A stretch of 64,000 bases of DNA from an uncultured Tropicimonas sp. (GCA_947497945.1 CANMIP010000030.1:16642-80641); one strand, 5' to 3'; positions 16,653 to 25,933 are shown, counted from the first letter of the stretch. Notes: generated from the letters alone by a model not told the origin. Program-made: numbers and translations.

Positions 16653-17098
16653 ATCGCGGACCAGGCCGGGCAATGATTGGCTTCTGCGTCCGCTGACCTG
16701 ACCTGACCTGCGAAGGACCATCGCCGAATGCCCTGTCCGCTTCCGCAATGTCGGCCGCCCGCTGCGCAAGCCGGCCTTTCGGTCGCGTCGGCGCTCATGC
16801 GAATGGGTCGTTCTTTCGGTCGAAACCCGGCACCGAAGCGACCGAAAAAGCGACCCGAACGCCCGTTTCCGGCCGTTTCGACCGTCAACGCCGCCCAAAC
16901 CGCTCCCCCAGGTACAAGAACGACCGAAATTTCGGTCGCTCCTGACCGGGATTTGTGCAAATCCGACCGGTTTTTCGGTCGAAAACCGGCCCGGACGCCT
17001 GTCCCGTCCCAACCGGCCCGCCCGGTTGCGGCCTCGTGCAGAACTGCCGCAGGATTTCCGATTTCCGCCCCGAACAAAATCCGATAAAAACGCTCATC
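16653..17098. other. Gene-less interval rich in TTTCGGTCG / CGACCGAAA motifs
   Basis: No reading frame here looks coding. Exact TTTCGGTCG or its complement occurs at 16777-16785, 16814-16822, 16839-16847, 16921-16929, 16930-16938 and 16973-16981. Those at 16921-16938 form a perfect 18-bp palindrome. Two further GC-rich inverted repeats follow: CCGGTTTT/AAAACCGG at 16967-16989 and AACCGG/CCGGTT at 17011-17027. The interval lies directly upstream of the iron-type permease. Confidence 0.7.
16777..16981. promoter_or_regulatory. Putative multi-site operator array (TTTCGGTCG)
   Basis: Six exact copies of a 9-mer in both orientations within 205 bases, one pair fused into a perfect palindrome and another site extended to TTTTCGGTCGAAAA, are more than composition alone would suggest. 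The array ends 118 bases before the permease ATG, a normal distance for upstream regulator sites. It matches none of the iron-regulator boxes I know (Fur/Mur, RirA, Irr). The regulator is unknown. Confidence 0.45.
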
Positions 17099-18790
17099 AT
17101 GAGCTTGCGCCCCTCGATCCTGGCCGAGCGAACAGCGTCCGGCCTGCTGCGCGGGGGAGCGCTCTTCGTTGCGGCAATCTGTTTTCTGCCAATGGTTGCC
17201 GTGGCGGTTGCCGCGAGCCTTGGCTCGACCGAGACCCTGCGGCACCTGGCCGAGACCGTGCTCTGGACCTATACGACCACGACGGCGCAGCTCGTGGTGA
17301 TCGTCGCCATCGGGACCGCCGCCATCGGAACCGGCGCGGCCTGGCTGGTCACCATGACCCGCTTCCCCGGCGCCCGCTTCTTCGAGATCGCCCTCGCCCT
17401 GCCCATGGCCTTCCCGGCCTATGTGATGGGCTATGCCTATACCGATTTCCTCGACCATCCCGGCGCCGTGCAGACCGCGCTGCGCGCCCTCACCGGCTGG
17501 GGTCCGCGCGATTACTGGTTCCCGGAAATCCGCTCCGTCGAGGGCGCAGCGCTGATGCTGATCCTCGTCCTCTACCCCTATGTCTACCTGCTCGCCCGCG
17601 CTGCCTTCCTGCAGCAAAGCGCCACCGCCTTCCTGGCCGCTCGCGCGCTTGGGCGCGGCCCATGGGCCGCCTTCCTCCGCGTGTCCCTGCCGATGGCGCG
17701 ACCGGCCATTGCCGGCGGCGTGCTGCTGGCGGTGATGGAAACCATCGCCGATTACGGCACTGTCTCCTATTTCTCGGTCCAGACCTTCGCCACCGGCATC
17801 TACACGAGCTGGTTCACCATGGCGGATCGCGCCGCCGCGGCCCAGCTTGCCCTCTGCCTGCTCGGCTTCGCCCTCCTGCTCGCCATCCTCGAACGCATCC
17901 AGCGCGGCGACGCCCGCCATCACGCCGCCGGCAAACGTTTCGAACGCCTGCCGCCGAGCAAGCTGACCGGTCTGCACAAATGGGGCGCCCTCGCGCTCTG
18001 CACCATTCCCGTCCTCTTCGGCTTCGTCCTGCCGGTTGTGCTTCTGGTCACGATGGGGCTGGAAAGCGAACAGTCGCTCTTCTCAAGTCGCTACGCACAT
18101 TTCACCCGCAACACGATCCTGCTCGCCGGCACTGCAGCACTCCTGACGACGCTTGGCGCCATCCTGATCGCCTTCCGACAGCGCCTCTGGCCGTCCCGCA
18201 CCTCGCGCATGGCCAACCACCTCGCCCGCATCGGCTATGCTGTGCCCGGCGGCGTGATCGCGGTCGGGCTGCTCGTCCCCTTCGCCGCCATCGATAACGG
18301 GCTCGACGCCTGGATGCGGGCCAGCTTCGGCATCTCGACCGGCCTGCTCTTCACCGGCTCGATCTGGCTGCTGGTCGCCGCCTACATGGCCCGCTTCATG
18401 GCCGCGGCCCTCAACGCCTATGACAGCGGACTCGGCACGATCCACCCCAATACCGACGCCGTCGCCCAGACGCTTGGCAAACAGCCGCTGGAGATGCTGC
18501 GCCGGGTCCACCTGCCGATCCTGCGCCCCTCGGTGCTGACCGCGCTGCTCATCGTCTTTGTCGACACGATGAAGGAGCTGCCCGCGACCCTCATCATGCG
18601 GCCCTTCAATTTCGACACGCTGGCGGTGCAGGCGCACCGGCTCGCCGCCGACGAGAGGCTCGATGGCGCGGCCGTGCCGAGCCTCGTCCTCGTCGCTGTC
18701 GGCCTGCTGCCGGTCATCCTTGTCTGCCGAGGCCTTGGAGCCCGCCCGAAATCGCGGGTCTTCGGACCGGCGCCATCGCCTGCGGAATAG
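17099..18790 (+). CDS. Iron(III)-type ABC transporter permease (FbpB-like, two fused permease domains)
   Basis: A 563-residue inner-membrane protein with about twelve membrane helices. Each half carries an EAA-type loop that docks the ATPase: around AARALGRGPWAAFLRVSLP and around VAQTLGKQPLEMLRRVHLP. This double-permease form is usual for ferric iron transporters such as FbpB, SfuB and HitB. I chose the ATG at 17099; a longer in-frame start would run through the motif array. No substrate-binding protein or ATPase gene is adjacent, so the partners must be encoded elsewhere. Thiamine or another substrate is less likely but possible. Confidence 0.85.
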   Translation: MSLRPSILAERTASGLLRGGALFVAAICFLPMVAVAVAASLGSTETLRHLAETVLWTYTTTTAQLVVIVAIGTAAIGTGAAWLVTMTRFPGARFFEIALALPMAFPAYVMGYAYTDFLDHPGAVQTALRALTGWGPRDYWFPEIRSVEGAALMLILVLYPYVYLLARAAFLQQSATAFLAARALGRGPWAAFLRVSLPMARPAIAGGVLLAVMETIADYGTVSYFSVQTFATGIYTSWFTMADRAAAAQLALCLLGFALLLAILERIQRGDARHHAAGKRFERLPPSKLTGLHKWGALALCTIPVLFGFVLPVVLLVTMGLESEQSLFSSRYAHFTRNTILLAGTAALLTTLGAILIAFRQRLWPSRTSRMANHLARIGYAVPGGVIAVGLLVPFAAIDNGLDAWMRASFGISTGLLFTGSIWLLVAAYMARFMAAALNAYDSGLGTIHPNTDAVAQTLGKQPLEMLRRVHLPILRPSVLTALLIVFVDTMKELPATLIMRPFNFDTLAVQAHRLAADERLDGAAVPSLVLVAVGLLPVILVCRGLGARPKSRVFGPAPSPAE

Positions 18791-19227
18791 AAAGCCCCCC
18801 GCTGTCATCCGCCGTGGCCAGAAGCCCGCGGCAGGCTCTCCCTGCGCGGGACGACTGCTCCTCCCGCGCACGCAGCCGACATCTCGCGGAACCGGTCGGG
18901 TTTTCTCCGGACCGCCGCCATCCATCGCGGTCTTCGCCGGCTCGGCATGGCAGCAAGGCCCAGGAATGGCAGGATACGGGGCGCGGGCCGGGTCTTGCGC
19001 CTTTCGGCAATCCTTGCCGAGCCGGAACGTCGCGCTGAAAGTGCCTCGCCGCGTCAGCTTTTGTCTTTCTATAACAGCCTGTTGCGAGATTACATCCACC
19101 CCTTCCCGCCCTGTCGGATGCCGGACAGCCGCCCCTGCGCCTCTTGACTTTCCTGCGTGAAAGATGCCTGATCCGGGGCCGCATATTCCCCGCCAGACCG
19201 CTGTTCGAACGTTCAGGATCCGACGCC
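18791..19227. other. Gene-less interval before ppk1
   Basis: 437 bases without a convincing gene. A TTGACT hexamer at 19145-19150 could be the -35 of ppk1, with only a weak -10 (CTGATC at 19168-19173). TATAAC occurs at 19080-19085 without a good -35. I looked for a tandem Pho box and found only a single CTGTCAT-like half near 18802. No terminator for the permease was seen. Confidence 0.5.
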
Positions 19228-21402
19228 ATGACCCAAGCCGATTTTCTCAAATCCCCCTTCCCCGCCCCTGTCGAGATCCCTGCGGCCCAGATCTCCGGCC
19301 CACGCCGCTTCTTCAACCGCGAGTTGAGCTGGCTGGCCTTCAACTGGCGCGTTCTCGAAGAAGCCACCAATCCGCGCGTGCCGCTGCTGGAGCGGGTCCG
19401 TTTCGTGTCGATCTCGGCGACCAATCTCGACGAGTTCTACACCGTCCGCGTCGCCGGCCTGCGCGAACTGGCGCGCGAAGGGCATATGAGCCCGGCCGCC
19501 GATGGGCTGACGCCGCTCGAACAGCTCGAACAGATCAACGAGAATGCCCGCCGGCTGCTTCAGGCCCAGCAAACCGCCTGGAACAAGCTCAAGAAGGAGA
19601 TGGAGGCCGAAGGGATCGAGTTGCTCGCCCGCTCGCGCCTGACCCGCGCCGACAAGGCCCATTTGGAGGCCCATTTCCTGTCGCAGGTCTTCCCGGTGCT
19701 GTCACCGTTGGCGATCGACCCGGCGCACCCCTTCCCGTTCATCCCGAATGCAGGCTTCTGCCTTGCCCTGCAGCTCATCCGCGAAGCGGACGGGGTCTCC
19801 CGCCAGGCGCTGCTGCCGATCCCGGCGCAGGTTGACCGCTTCGTGCGCCTGCCCACGACGGGCGCCGAAGACAGGTTCCTGCCGCTCGAAGACCTGCTGA
19901 TCCTGCATCTGGGCTCGCTCTTCCCCGGCTACCGGCTGGAGGGACATTGCGCCTTCCGCGTGTTGCGCGACAGCGACCTCGAGGTCGAGGAGGAGGCCGA
20001 GGACCTGGTGCGCGAGTTCGAGGTCGCGCTGAAGCGGCGGCGGCGCGGCGACGTGATCCGGCTCAAGATGACCACCGGCGCGCCAGAAGCGCTGCGGGCG
20101 ACGATCATGGAGGAGCTTGCCGTCTCGGGCGACGAGGTGGTCGAGGTCAAGGGCCTGCTGGGGCTGGCCGATCTCAAGGAACTGGTGCTCGATGCGCGCC
20201 CGGACCTGCTCTGGCCCAGCTTCACCCCGCGCGTGCCCGAGCGGGTCCAGGACCATGACGGCGACATGTTCGAAGCGATCAAGCAGAAGGACATGCTGCT
20301 GCATCACCCATATGAGAGCTTCGACATGGTGGTCCGCTTCCTCGCGCAGGCGGCGCGCGACCCCAATGTCCTGGCGATCAAGCAGACGCTCTACCGGACC
20401 TCGAAGAACAGCCCCATCGTCACCGCCCTCTGCGAAGCGGCGGAGGACGGCAAGTCGGTCACGGCGCTGGTCGAGCTGAAGGCGCGCTTCGACGAAGCCG
20501 CCAATATCCGCCAGTCGCGCAAGCTGGAGCGCGCTGGCGCCCATGTCGTCTACGGATTCACCAACTACAAGACCCATGCCAAGATCAGCACCGTGGTCCG
20601 CCGCGAGGGCGACAAGCTGGTGACATACACCCATTACGGCACCGGAAATTACCACCCGATCACCGCCAAGATCTATACCGACCTGAGCTTCTTTACCTGC
20701 GACGCGGCTCTCGGGCGGGACGCGACGAAGGTCTTCAACTATCTCTCCGGCTATGCCCAGCCGGAAGTGCTCGAGAACCTCTCGATTTCGCCGCATTCGC
20801 TCAAGCCGAGGCTCGTGGAAATGATCCGCCGGGAAGCGGAACTCGCCCGGGACGGCAAGCGGGCGGAGATCTGGGCCAAGATGAACTCGCTGATTGAAAG
20901 CGAGGTGATCGACGCGCTCTACGAAGCCAGCCAGGCCGGGGTGAAGATCAACCTCGTCATCCGCGGCATCTGTGGCCTGCGGCCGGGGATCAAGGGGCTG
21001 TCGGAGAACATCCGGGTCAAGTCCATCGTCGGACGCTTTCTGGAGCATTCGCGGATCGTCTGTTTCGGCAGTGGCGCGGGCCTGCCCTCGAAACGCGCGA
21101 GGGTCTTTTTCTCCTCGGCCGACTGGATGGGGCGCAATCTCAACCGGCGAGTGGAGACATTGGTCGAGGTCGAGAACGCGACGGTGAAGGCGCAGATCGT
21201 CAGCCAGATCATGGCCGCCAACATGGCCGACGAGGCGCAATCCTGGCTGCTGCGTCCCGATGGCAGCTATGAGCGCATCGCCCCGCCAGAGGGCGAACAG
21301 GGGTTCGACTGCCACCGGTTCTTCATGGAGAACCCGTCGCTGTCCGGCCGGGGGTCAGCGGGCGCGGCGGATGTGCCGGAGCTTGCGCATTCGCGGGATT
21401 GA
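19228..21402 (+). CDS. ppk1: Polyphosphate kinase 1
   Basis: PPK1 makes polyphosphate from ATP through a phosphohistidine. The 724-residue protein has the four expected parts: N-terminal helical domain ([13 protein letters not shown]), head domain, and two phospholipase D-like catalytic domains. The autophosphorylated His476 lies in [19 protein letters not shown]. The second His region and the ATP-loop arginines ([15 protein letters not shown]) are present. I chose the ATG at 19228, giving the family's usual start; an in-frame GTG or ATG further up would add an atypical tail. No ppx gene is adjacent. PPK2 is at 2.5-3.5 kb. Confidence 0.95.
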   Translation: MTQADFLKSPFPAPVEIPAAQISGPRRFFNRELSWLAFNWRVLEEATNPRVPLLERVRFVSISATNLDEFYTVRVAGLRELAREGHMSPAADGLTPLEQLEQINENARRLLQAQQTAWNKLKKEMEAEGIELLARSRLTRADKAHLEAHFLSQVFPVLSPLAIDPAHPFPFIPNAGFCLALQLIREADGVSRQALLPIPAQVDRFVRLPTTGAEDRFLPLEDLLILHLGSLFPGYRLEGHCAFRVLRDSDLEVEEEAEDLVREFEVALKRRRRGDVIRLKMTTGAPEALRATIMEELAVSGDEVVEVKGLLGLADLKELVLDARPDLLWPSFTPRVPERVQDHDGDMFEAIKQKDMLLHHPYESFDMVVRFLAQAARDPNVLAIKQTLYRTSKNSPIVTALCEAAEDGKSVTALVELKARFDEAANIRQSRKLERAGAHVVYGFTNYKTHAKISTVVRREGDKLVTYTHYGTGNYHPITAKIYTDLSFFTCDAALGRDATKVFNYLSGYAQPEVLENLSISPHSLKPRLVEMIRREAELARDGKRAEIWAKMNSLIESEVIDALYEASQAGVKINLVIRGICGLRPGIKGLSENIRVKSIVGRFLEHSRIVCFGSGAGLPSKRARVFFSSADWMGRNLNRRVETLVEVENATVKAQIVSQIMAANMADEAQSWLLRPDGSYERIAPPEGEQGFDCHRFFMENPSLSGRGSAGAADVPELAHSRD

Positions 21403-21539
21403 GCCGGTCGCCGCCACCGCGCGTCCCGTCGGGACGCTCCGAATGCTTCGCCTAGAGACGCGCAATCCGGGAACAGCCTCTCCGCGCTGTTCTCGGACAT
21501 GCCGCCCCGGCTGAAGCGGTCCGCGGCATCGCAGCGGGC

Positions 21540-21905
21540 TCAGATATCGACCTCGTCGTCCTCTTCCGGCGTCTCGCCGGGCTCCAGCGGCACCTTTCGG
21601 CGCAGGATGATATCGCCATTGGGCAGGCGCTCAGGCGCATGATAAGCGTCGAGATCGTCGACCAGTGTATGGAATTTCTCCAGCATCGGCGCCATCTCCT
21701 CGGCGAAGGCACGCAGCTTCGGCTCCATCTCGGTCGCCAGATCCTCCATCATCGGCTGCATTTCGTCGGCCAGCCCTTTCAGGAGCAGCTTCGCTCCCTC
21801 TTCGATCAGGCTAAAGCCCTCCCCGACTTCGCCCTCCTGGGCGGAAGCGGCAACAGGCAGGACGGCGAGGGCGGTGGCCAGAACGGCTGCAGGCAGGGTT
21901 TTCAT
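21540..21905 (-). CDS. Small secreted acidic helical protein
   Basis: A 121-residue protein with a clear signal peptide (residues 1-22, cut after AASAQ). The mature part is mostly amphipathic helix rich in Glu, Met and Leu (KGLADEMQPMMEDLATEMEP). It ends with a proline-rich segment and the acidic tail EEDDEVDI. Similar proteins occur in Rhodobacteraceae and are sometimes mis-named as AAA+ ATPases, but there is no P-loop. It starts 7 bases after the stop of the upstream endonuclease-like gene on the same strand, so the two are likely co-transcribed. Function is unknown. Confidence 0.72.
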   Translation of the reverse strand: MKTLPAAVLATALAVLPVAASAQEGEVGEGFSLIEEGAKLLLKGLADEMQPMMEDLATEMEPKLRAFAEEMAPMLEKFHTLVDDLDAYHAPERLPNGDIILRRKVPLEPGETPEEDDEVDI

Positions 21906-21912
21906 GGCCCGT

Positions 21913-22980
21913 TCATACGCCTGTTGCGAGATTCGCGGAAGCCTCCAGCTCGATATCCAGCGTCACAGGGAAGTGATCCGACGCCGCCAGCAATGCTTCG
22001 CGCAACTCCGGCACGGCATAGATCTCGGCATCGTCGAACGGGTGCCAGATCCGCCAGGCCGGGCGGCGCGACATCAGCCCCGGCGAGATCATGACAAAAT
22101 CCAGCAGGGCCGAGAGATACCGCTTCTCGACATCATTGTAGAACCGCGCCGTGGCCGGCGGCCGGGCGGCGGAGCCGTGGACGGCCGGACCGACCTGTGC
22201 ATGCGGGTCGAAGAGCCGCGCCTGCGCCGGCTGGCCCTGTCCGGCAATGATATCGAGCCCGGAGCGGCCGAAGAGCTCCTCATACTCGTCCAGCCCGGGA
22301 CCATCGTTGAAATCTCCCAACACGATCAGCGGATCGCCCGCCTCCAGATGCGCCTCGACCCGGCGCCGCAGCCAGATGCATTGCGCGAGCTGCTTGCGCC
22401 GGTTGGCAATCGAGATCCGCATGACATCGGCCTCGTTGCGCGCGCCGTGCGGCGCCTTGGACTTCACATGCACCCCGATCAGCCGAAACCGCGTGCCGGA
22501 GGCGCAGACCGCGTCCAGTTCCAGCGGTGGCTTGGAAAAGGTCACATGGTCGGGCGTGTCGTCAATGTCGAGATCGATCCGCAAGGTGCCGTCAAACCGC
22601 GGCGCCTCCCCGCCCCCCTTCTTGCCGGCGAAATCGCCGAGCGGATCGTGGCGGACCGTGAGCTTGTCCGGATCGTAGAGCAGCGCGATTTCCTGTTCGG
22701 TGTGATTGGCAAACCCGATCGCCGCGCGGCGCTGCCGCAGCTCAAAGGCCGCCGCGAAACTCTCCAACGCGACCACCGTATCGCGATGCCGGCTTTGATC
22801 CGGCGCCTCGACGATCAGAACCGCATCCGCGTCCAGCGCCGTGAAGACCAATCCGAGCGCCTCCAACTGTTCGCGCCGAGTCACCTTGTAGCGCGCCGAC
22901 CAGCGGTCGCTCATGTCCAGCCTGCCCTCGTCATCGAAGAGCAGGTTCATCCACTCGACATTATAGGTCGCAATCCGCAT
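21913..22980 (-). CDS. Endonuclease/exonuclease/phosphatase family protein
   Basis: A 355-residue metal-dependent phosphoesterase of the EEP superfamily. The visible motifs are YNVEW at the N-terminus (metal-site Asn), an acidic VEAPDQ in place of the usual QE, LGDFND with the catalytic Asp and Asn, and the C-terminal SDHFPV with the catalytic His. Substrates in this fold include DNA, phospholipids and inositol phosphates and cannot be chosen here. There is no signal peptide, so it is probably cytosolic. The ATG at 22980 has GGAGGGG upstream. Confidence 0.85.
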   Translation of the reverse strand: MRIATYNVEWMNLLFDDEGRLDMSDRWSARYKVTRREQLEALGLVFTALDADAVLIVEAPDQSRHRDTVVALESFAAAFELRQRRAAIGFANHTEQEIALLYDPDKLTVRHDPLGDFAGKKGGGEAPRFDGTLRIDLDIDDTPDHVTFSKPPLELDAVCASGTRFRLIGVHVKSKAPHGARNEADVMRISIANRRKQLAQCIWLRRRVEAHLEAGDPLIVLGDFNDGPGLDEYEELFGRSGLDIIAGQGQPAQARLFDPHAQVGPAVHGSAARPPATARFYNDVEKRYLSALLDFVMISPGLMSRRPAWRIWHPFDDAEIYAVPELREALLAASDHFPVTLDIELEASANLATGV

Positions 22981-23358
22981 CGGCCCCTCCGCGAAATCCG
23001 CCGGCCGCTGACGGCCCGCATATCGACGCTGCCTCGAATCCGGTCCGGGCGCAATCACGGCGCCCCTCCCGATCTCGGCCGCGCGCATTCGCCCGGTGCG
23101 GAGCAGGCATGTGCATTTGGCAAGGCCCGAACCGCCACAAAACTGATACGGTCTCACTGTCTCAAGAGTACGAATTCCAAAGGGTTTACCCGGGAGGAAG
23201 GCAAGGCGTCCGGGAATTTGACCGGACGCCTTTTCGTTTGCGCGTCTCCCGGAAGGCCAAGCCATGCACGGGACGGAACCCCGGCATGCCTGCACATGTT
23301 TTCCCTTGCCCCAGGGCGGGCGCGCTTCGAGGATGCGCCGACTAGGAGATGGGGTCCC
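22981..23358. other. Intergenic interval with an orphan terminator
   Basis: Lies between divergent genes (the EEP protein on minus, DUF1992 on plus). It contains a strong plus-strand intrinsic terminator at 23203-23236 although no plus-strand gene lies upstream, leaving room for an untranslated transcript of up to about 200 nt. TTGGCA at 23117-23122 is a possible -35 with no convincing -10. Confidence 0.5.
23203..23236 (+). terminator. Orphan intrinsic terminator
   Basis: An 11-bp perfect stem (AAGGCGTCCGG with CCGGACGCCTT) and 8-nt loop, continuing as TTCGTTT. No plus-strand reading frame ends here. It may close a small RNA, or attenuate the DUF1992 transcript whose start codon lies 125 bases downstream. 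Confidence 0.6.
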
Positions 23359-23673
23359 ATGTCACATCCGCTGAGCTTTCTTGTCGACAATGCCATCCGC
23401 GCCGCGGAGGCCGACGGCGCCTTCGAGAACCTGCCCGGGGCCGGCAAGCCCCTGGCCAATCTGGATGCGCCCGGCAATGCCGTGATCGACCGGATGCTGA
23501 AGGAGGCGAAGGCCAAGCCGCCGGTCGTCGTCTTCAAGGAAAAGATCATCGCCTGTCAGGAAAGATTGCGGGAGTTGCACGACCCCGACGCGCGCAAGGC
23601 GGAGATGCGCCGCCTCGCCGATCTTCAGACCCGGCTGGCCATTGAACAAGAAGCCCTGCGCCGCTTCGGCTGA
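23359..23673 (+). CDS. DUF1992 (DnaJ homologue subfamily C member 28-like) protein
   Basis: A 104-residue DUF1992 protein. The conserved core runs from about residue 5 (AIRAAEADGAFENLPGAGKPL) through the MLKEAKAKPPVV segment to the C-terminal helix. The family is related to a conserved region of eukaryotic DNAJC28 but has no J domain itself. Function is unknown. AGGAGA precedes the ATG. It converges on the TerB/J-domain gene with only 7 bases between the stops, so two DnaJ-linked genes sit tail to tail. Confidence 0.8.
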   Translation: MSHPLSFLVDNAIRAAEADGAFENLPGAGKPLANLDAPGNAVIDRMLKEAKAKPPVVVFKEKIIACQERLRELHDPDARKAEMRRLADLQTRLAIEQEALRRFG

Positions 23674-23680
23674 GCAGGCT

Positions 23681-24352
23681 TCAGGCCGAGATCTCCTCCC
23701 AGGCCCGGTTGAGCGCGATAAGACGCTGTTCTGCCATGTGGATTGCTTCCTCTGGCACGCCGCGCGCCATCATCACATCCGGGTGGCTGTCCAGCACCTC
23801 CCGGCGCCAGACCTTGCGGATCTCCGTCAGAGGCATATCCGGGCTGACGCCCAGAACCTCGTAGGGATCGGGCGCGACATCGCTGACGCAGCGCGCCCGC
23901 AAGCTGCGGAACTCCCGCTCCGACAAGCCGAAAATCTTCGCCACCTCTTCAAGGACGAGGTTTTCCGCCTCGTGATAGTCGCCATCGGCCGTGGCGATAT
24001 GAAAGAGTCCTTCCATGAGGTCGCGCAGGACGTCATGGCCATCCTCGAACAGCGTCGCAATGCGTCGCGCATAAACGTCGAACCCCGCCACGTCCTGTCG
24101 TGCGAGATTGAAGACCCGGGCAGCATTGGCCTCGTCGGCCTCCGCGATGACGAAGACCTCGCGAAAGGCGCGCACCTCGTCCCGGGTCACCGAGCCATCG
24201 GCCTTGGCCAGCTTGGCTCCGAGCGCAATCACGGCAATGGTGAAGGCAACGCTCTTCTCCGGCGGCGTGCGCAGCCGGTCGAAGACGTCCGAAAGCGCTT
24301 CCCCCGAAGCCAACGCCGAAAGCGCGGCGGATATGCGTGACCAGATCGACAT
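23681..24352 (-). CDS. DjlA-like TerB/J-domain co-chaperone
   Basis: A 223-residue protein with a TerB-like all-helical domain at about residues 25-150 (acidic ADGSVTRDEV and TADGDYHEAE repeats) and a C-terminal J domain at about 160-223. The J domain's HPD motif, which stimulates DnaK ATPase, is present (DSHPDVM). Unlike classical DjlA there is no N-terminal membrane anchor; the N-terminus is only mildly hydrophobic. It is likely a cytosolic DnaK partner. I took the ATG at 24352. Further in-frame sequence upstream is not typical of the family. Confidence 0.83.
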   Translation of the reverse strand: MSIWSRISAALSALASGEALSDVFDRLRTPPEKSVAFTIAVIALGAKLAKADGSVTRDEVRAFREVFVIAEADEANAARVFNLARQDVAGFDVYARRIATLFEDGHDVLRDLMEGLFHIATADGDYHEAENLVLEEVAKIFGLSEREFRSLRARCVSDVAPDPYEVLGVSPDMPLTEIRKVWRREVLDSHPDVMMARGVPEEAIHMAEQRLIALNRAWEEISA

Positions 24353-24480
24353 GGCCCGCAGCCTATCTCGCCTGTGCGCAGGCCGACAGGGGGGATTGCT
24401 GCGGCATGAATGCCCGTGGCCGGGCGGGATCGGAGCGGCCATAAAAGCAGCGAAGCAGTATGTGAAAAGGACCTGCAACG

Positions 24481-25311
24481 ATGCGGTCAATCCAGTTTCC
24501 CGACGGGACCAGTGTCCCCAGCCTCGGCCTCGGCACCTGGTATATCGGCGACTCCCACGCCCGGCGCGATGCCGAGATCGCCGCCCTGCGCCGGGGGATC
24601 GATCTGGGCATGAGCCTGATCGACAGCGCTGAAATGTATGGCAACGGCGCCTCGGAGAAGCTGGTGGGCGCGGCGATCGAGGGGCGGCGTGACGAAGTGT
24701 TCCTCGTCTCCAAGGTCTATCCGCACAATGCCTCGCGCGATGGCGTCGCGGCGGCCTGCGAACGCTCGCTTCAGCGCCTGGGCACGGACCGGCTCGACCT
24801 CTACCTGCTGCACTGGCGCGGCGGGGTGCCGCTGGACGAGACCATCGACGGGTTCGAGCGGCTGATCGCGGCGGGCAAGATCAACCGTTGGGGCGTGTCG
24901 AATTTCGATTCCTATGACATGGAGGATCTCGCTGCGGCAGGCGGTGCAGCCGTGGCCACCAACCAGGTGCTCTACAATCTCTCGACCCGGGGCATCGAGT
25001 GGGACCTGCTGCCGGAGGCGCGCGAGGACGGGATCCCGATCATGGCCTATTCGCCGGTCGACCAGGCGCGGCTGCTGGTCGAGTCGGAGTTGATCGCACT
25101 AGCCCGCGAGATAGGGGCGAGTGCCGCGCAATTGGCGCTGGCCTGGGCAATCGATTGTGGCGGGGTGATCGCAATCCCGAAGGCGGGCCGCGCCGAGCAT
25201 GTCGAGGAGAACGCGAAAGCCGCCGAGATCGTGCTGACCGACGAGATCCGGGCCCGGCTCGACGCGATCTTCCCGCCGCCGGACGGGCCGACACCGCTGG
25301 AAATTCTCTGA
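24481..25311 (+). CDS. Aldo/keto reductase
   Basis: A 276-residue NADPH-dependent reductase with the AKR barrel. The catalytic tetrad is present: Asp48, Tyr53 (DSAEMYGNG), Lys78 (LVSKVYP) and His111 (LLHWRGG). The phosphate-binding end of the NADPH site is IPKAGRAEHVEENA. The short length and loops put it with the YtbE/AKR5-like bacterial enzymes that reduce aldehydes and small ketones. AGGA lies upstream of the ATG. It is divergent from the DjlA-like gene and ends 3 bases before the convergent VOC gene. The natural substrate is unknown. Confidence 0.88.
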   Translation: MRSIQFPDGTSVPSLGLGTWYIGDSHARRDAEIAALRRGIDLGMSLIDSAEMYGNGASEKLVGAAIEGRRDEVFLVSKVYPHNASRDGVAAACERSLQRLGTDRLDLYLLHWRGGVPLDETIDGFERLIAAGKINRWGVSNFDSYDMEDLAAAGGAAVATNQVLYNLSTRGIEWDLLPEAREDGIPIMAYSPVDQARLLVESELIALAREIGASAAQLALAWAIDCGGVIAIPKAGRAEHVEENAKAAEIVLTDEIRARLDAIFPPPDGPTPLEIL

Positions 25312-25314
25312 AGC

Positions 25315-25920
25315 TCAGGCGAGCCGGCGCGGCCCGGTCGGCGTGTCGATGACGGCGGCAAGCCCGACCGGGCCGATTTCGAACCGAAAGCGTGGATCGG
25401 CGAGCTGGAGCCGGTCGCGCAACGCTCCGGCATCGGGGTGCCGAACGGTGAGTTCGCTGAGCCGGCATCCGCTCTCATCGAGCAGGGCCGCAGGGTGGTC
25501 GCTCTGCCACTGGATCACGGCGGGGTGGCAATTGTCGAAGGGCAAGCGCCCGTCCCCGGGCACGGCCATCTGCCAGCGATAGGCGCCACGGTTGAGGGCA
25601 ATTGGCGCGCCGATCCCGGACCCGAGCGCTTCCTGCGCCGCCGCCATATCCGCGCATCGCAGGATCCAGTTCGTCAGGCGCGGAGCGCCCGAGAAGGAAT
25701 CGAGATCAAACCAGCGCGGCCGCGCAGGCGGAGGGGCTGCCGGGTCCACGGCGATCACTTCAAGATATTCGGTTCCGCCGAGCGAGAGCAGCCGGTTATG
25801 GGTGCCGAAATGCGGGTGCTGCCCGCCCGGCCCCAACGCCACGCCCAGCGCCGCCTCGACCGCTTGCACACCTTCGTCCAATGTCTCGCAGGACACCGCC
25901 AGATGATCGAATTCAAACAT
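25315..25920 (-). CDS. VOC/glyoxalase-like domain protein
   Basis: A 201-residue protein of the vicinal oxygen chelate fold with the long single-chain layout of the glyoxalase-like 3 group. The N-terminal FDHLAVSCETLDEGVQ strand-helix and later HPHFGTHNRLLSLGG fit that family, whose members are often annotated as putative lactonases or dioxygenases. I chose the ATG at 25920 with GAGGGG upstream. It lies after mcmA on the same strand, but the mcmA terminator separates them, and it is longer and different from methylmalonyl-CoA epimerase. Function is unknown. Confidence 0.75.
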   Translation of the reverse strand: MFEFDHLAVSCETLDEGVQAVEAALGVALGPGGQHPHFGTHNRLLSLGGTEYLEVIAVDPAAPPPARPRWFDLDSFSGAPRLTNWILRCADMAAAQEALGSGIGAPIALNRGAYRWQMAVPGDGRLPFDNCHPAVIQWQSDHPAALLDESGCRLSELTVRHPDAGALRDRLQLADPRFRFEIGPVGLAAVIDTPTGPRRLA

Positions 25921-25933
25921 TGCCCCTCGCGCA

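Noticed and set aside
16777..16981. TTTCGGTCG array as a CRISPR array
   Set aside because: The repeats are only 9 bases, occur in both orientations and have irregular spacing. There are no cas genes.
18791..19227. Pho box before ppk1
   Set aside because: Only one CTGTCAT-like half-site is present; a Pho box needs tandem 7-mers with fixed spacing.
25315..25920. VOC protein as methylmalonyl-CoA epimerase
   Set aside because: It is next to mcmA, but it is about 200 residues long with glyoxalase-like 3 features, and a terminator separates it from mcmA. The epimerase is shorter and has a different pattern of metal ligands.
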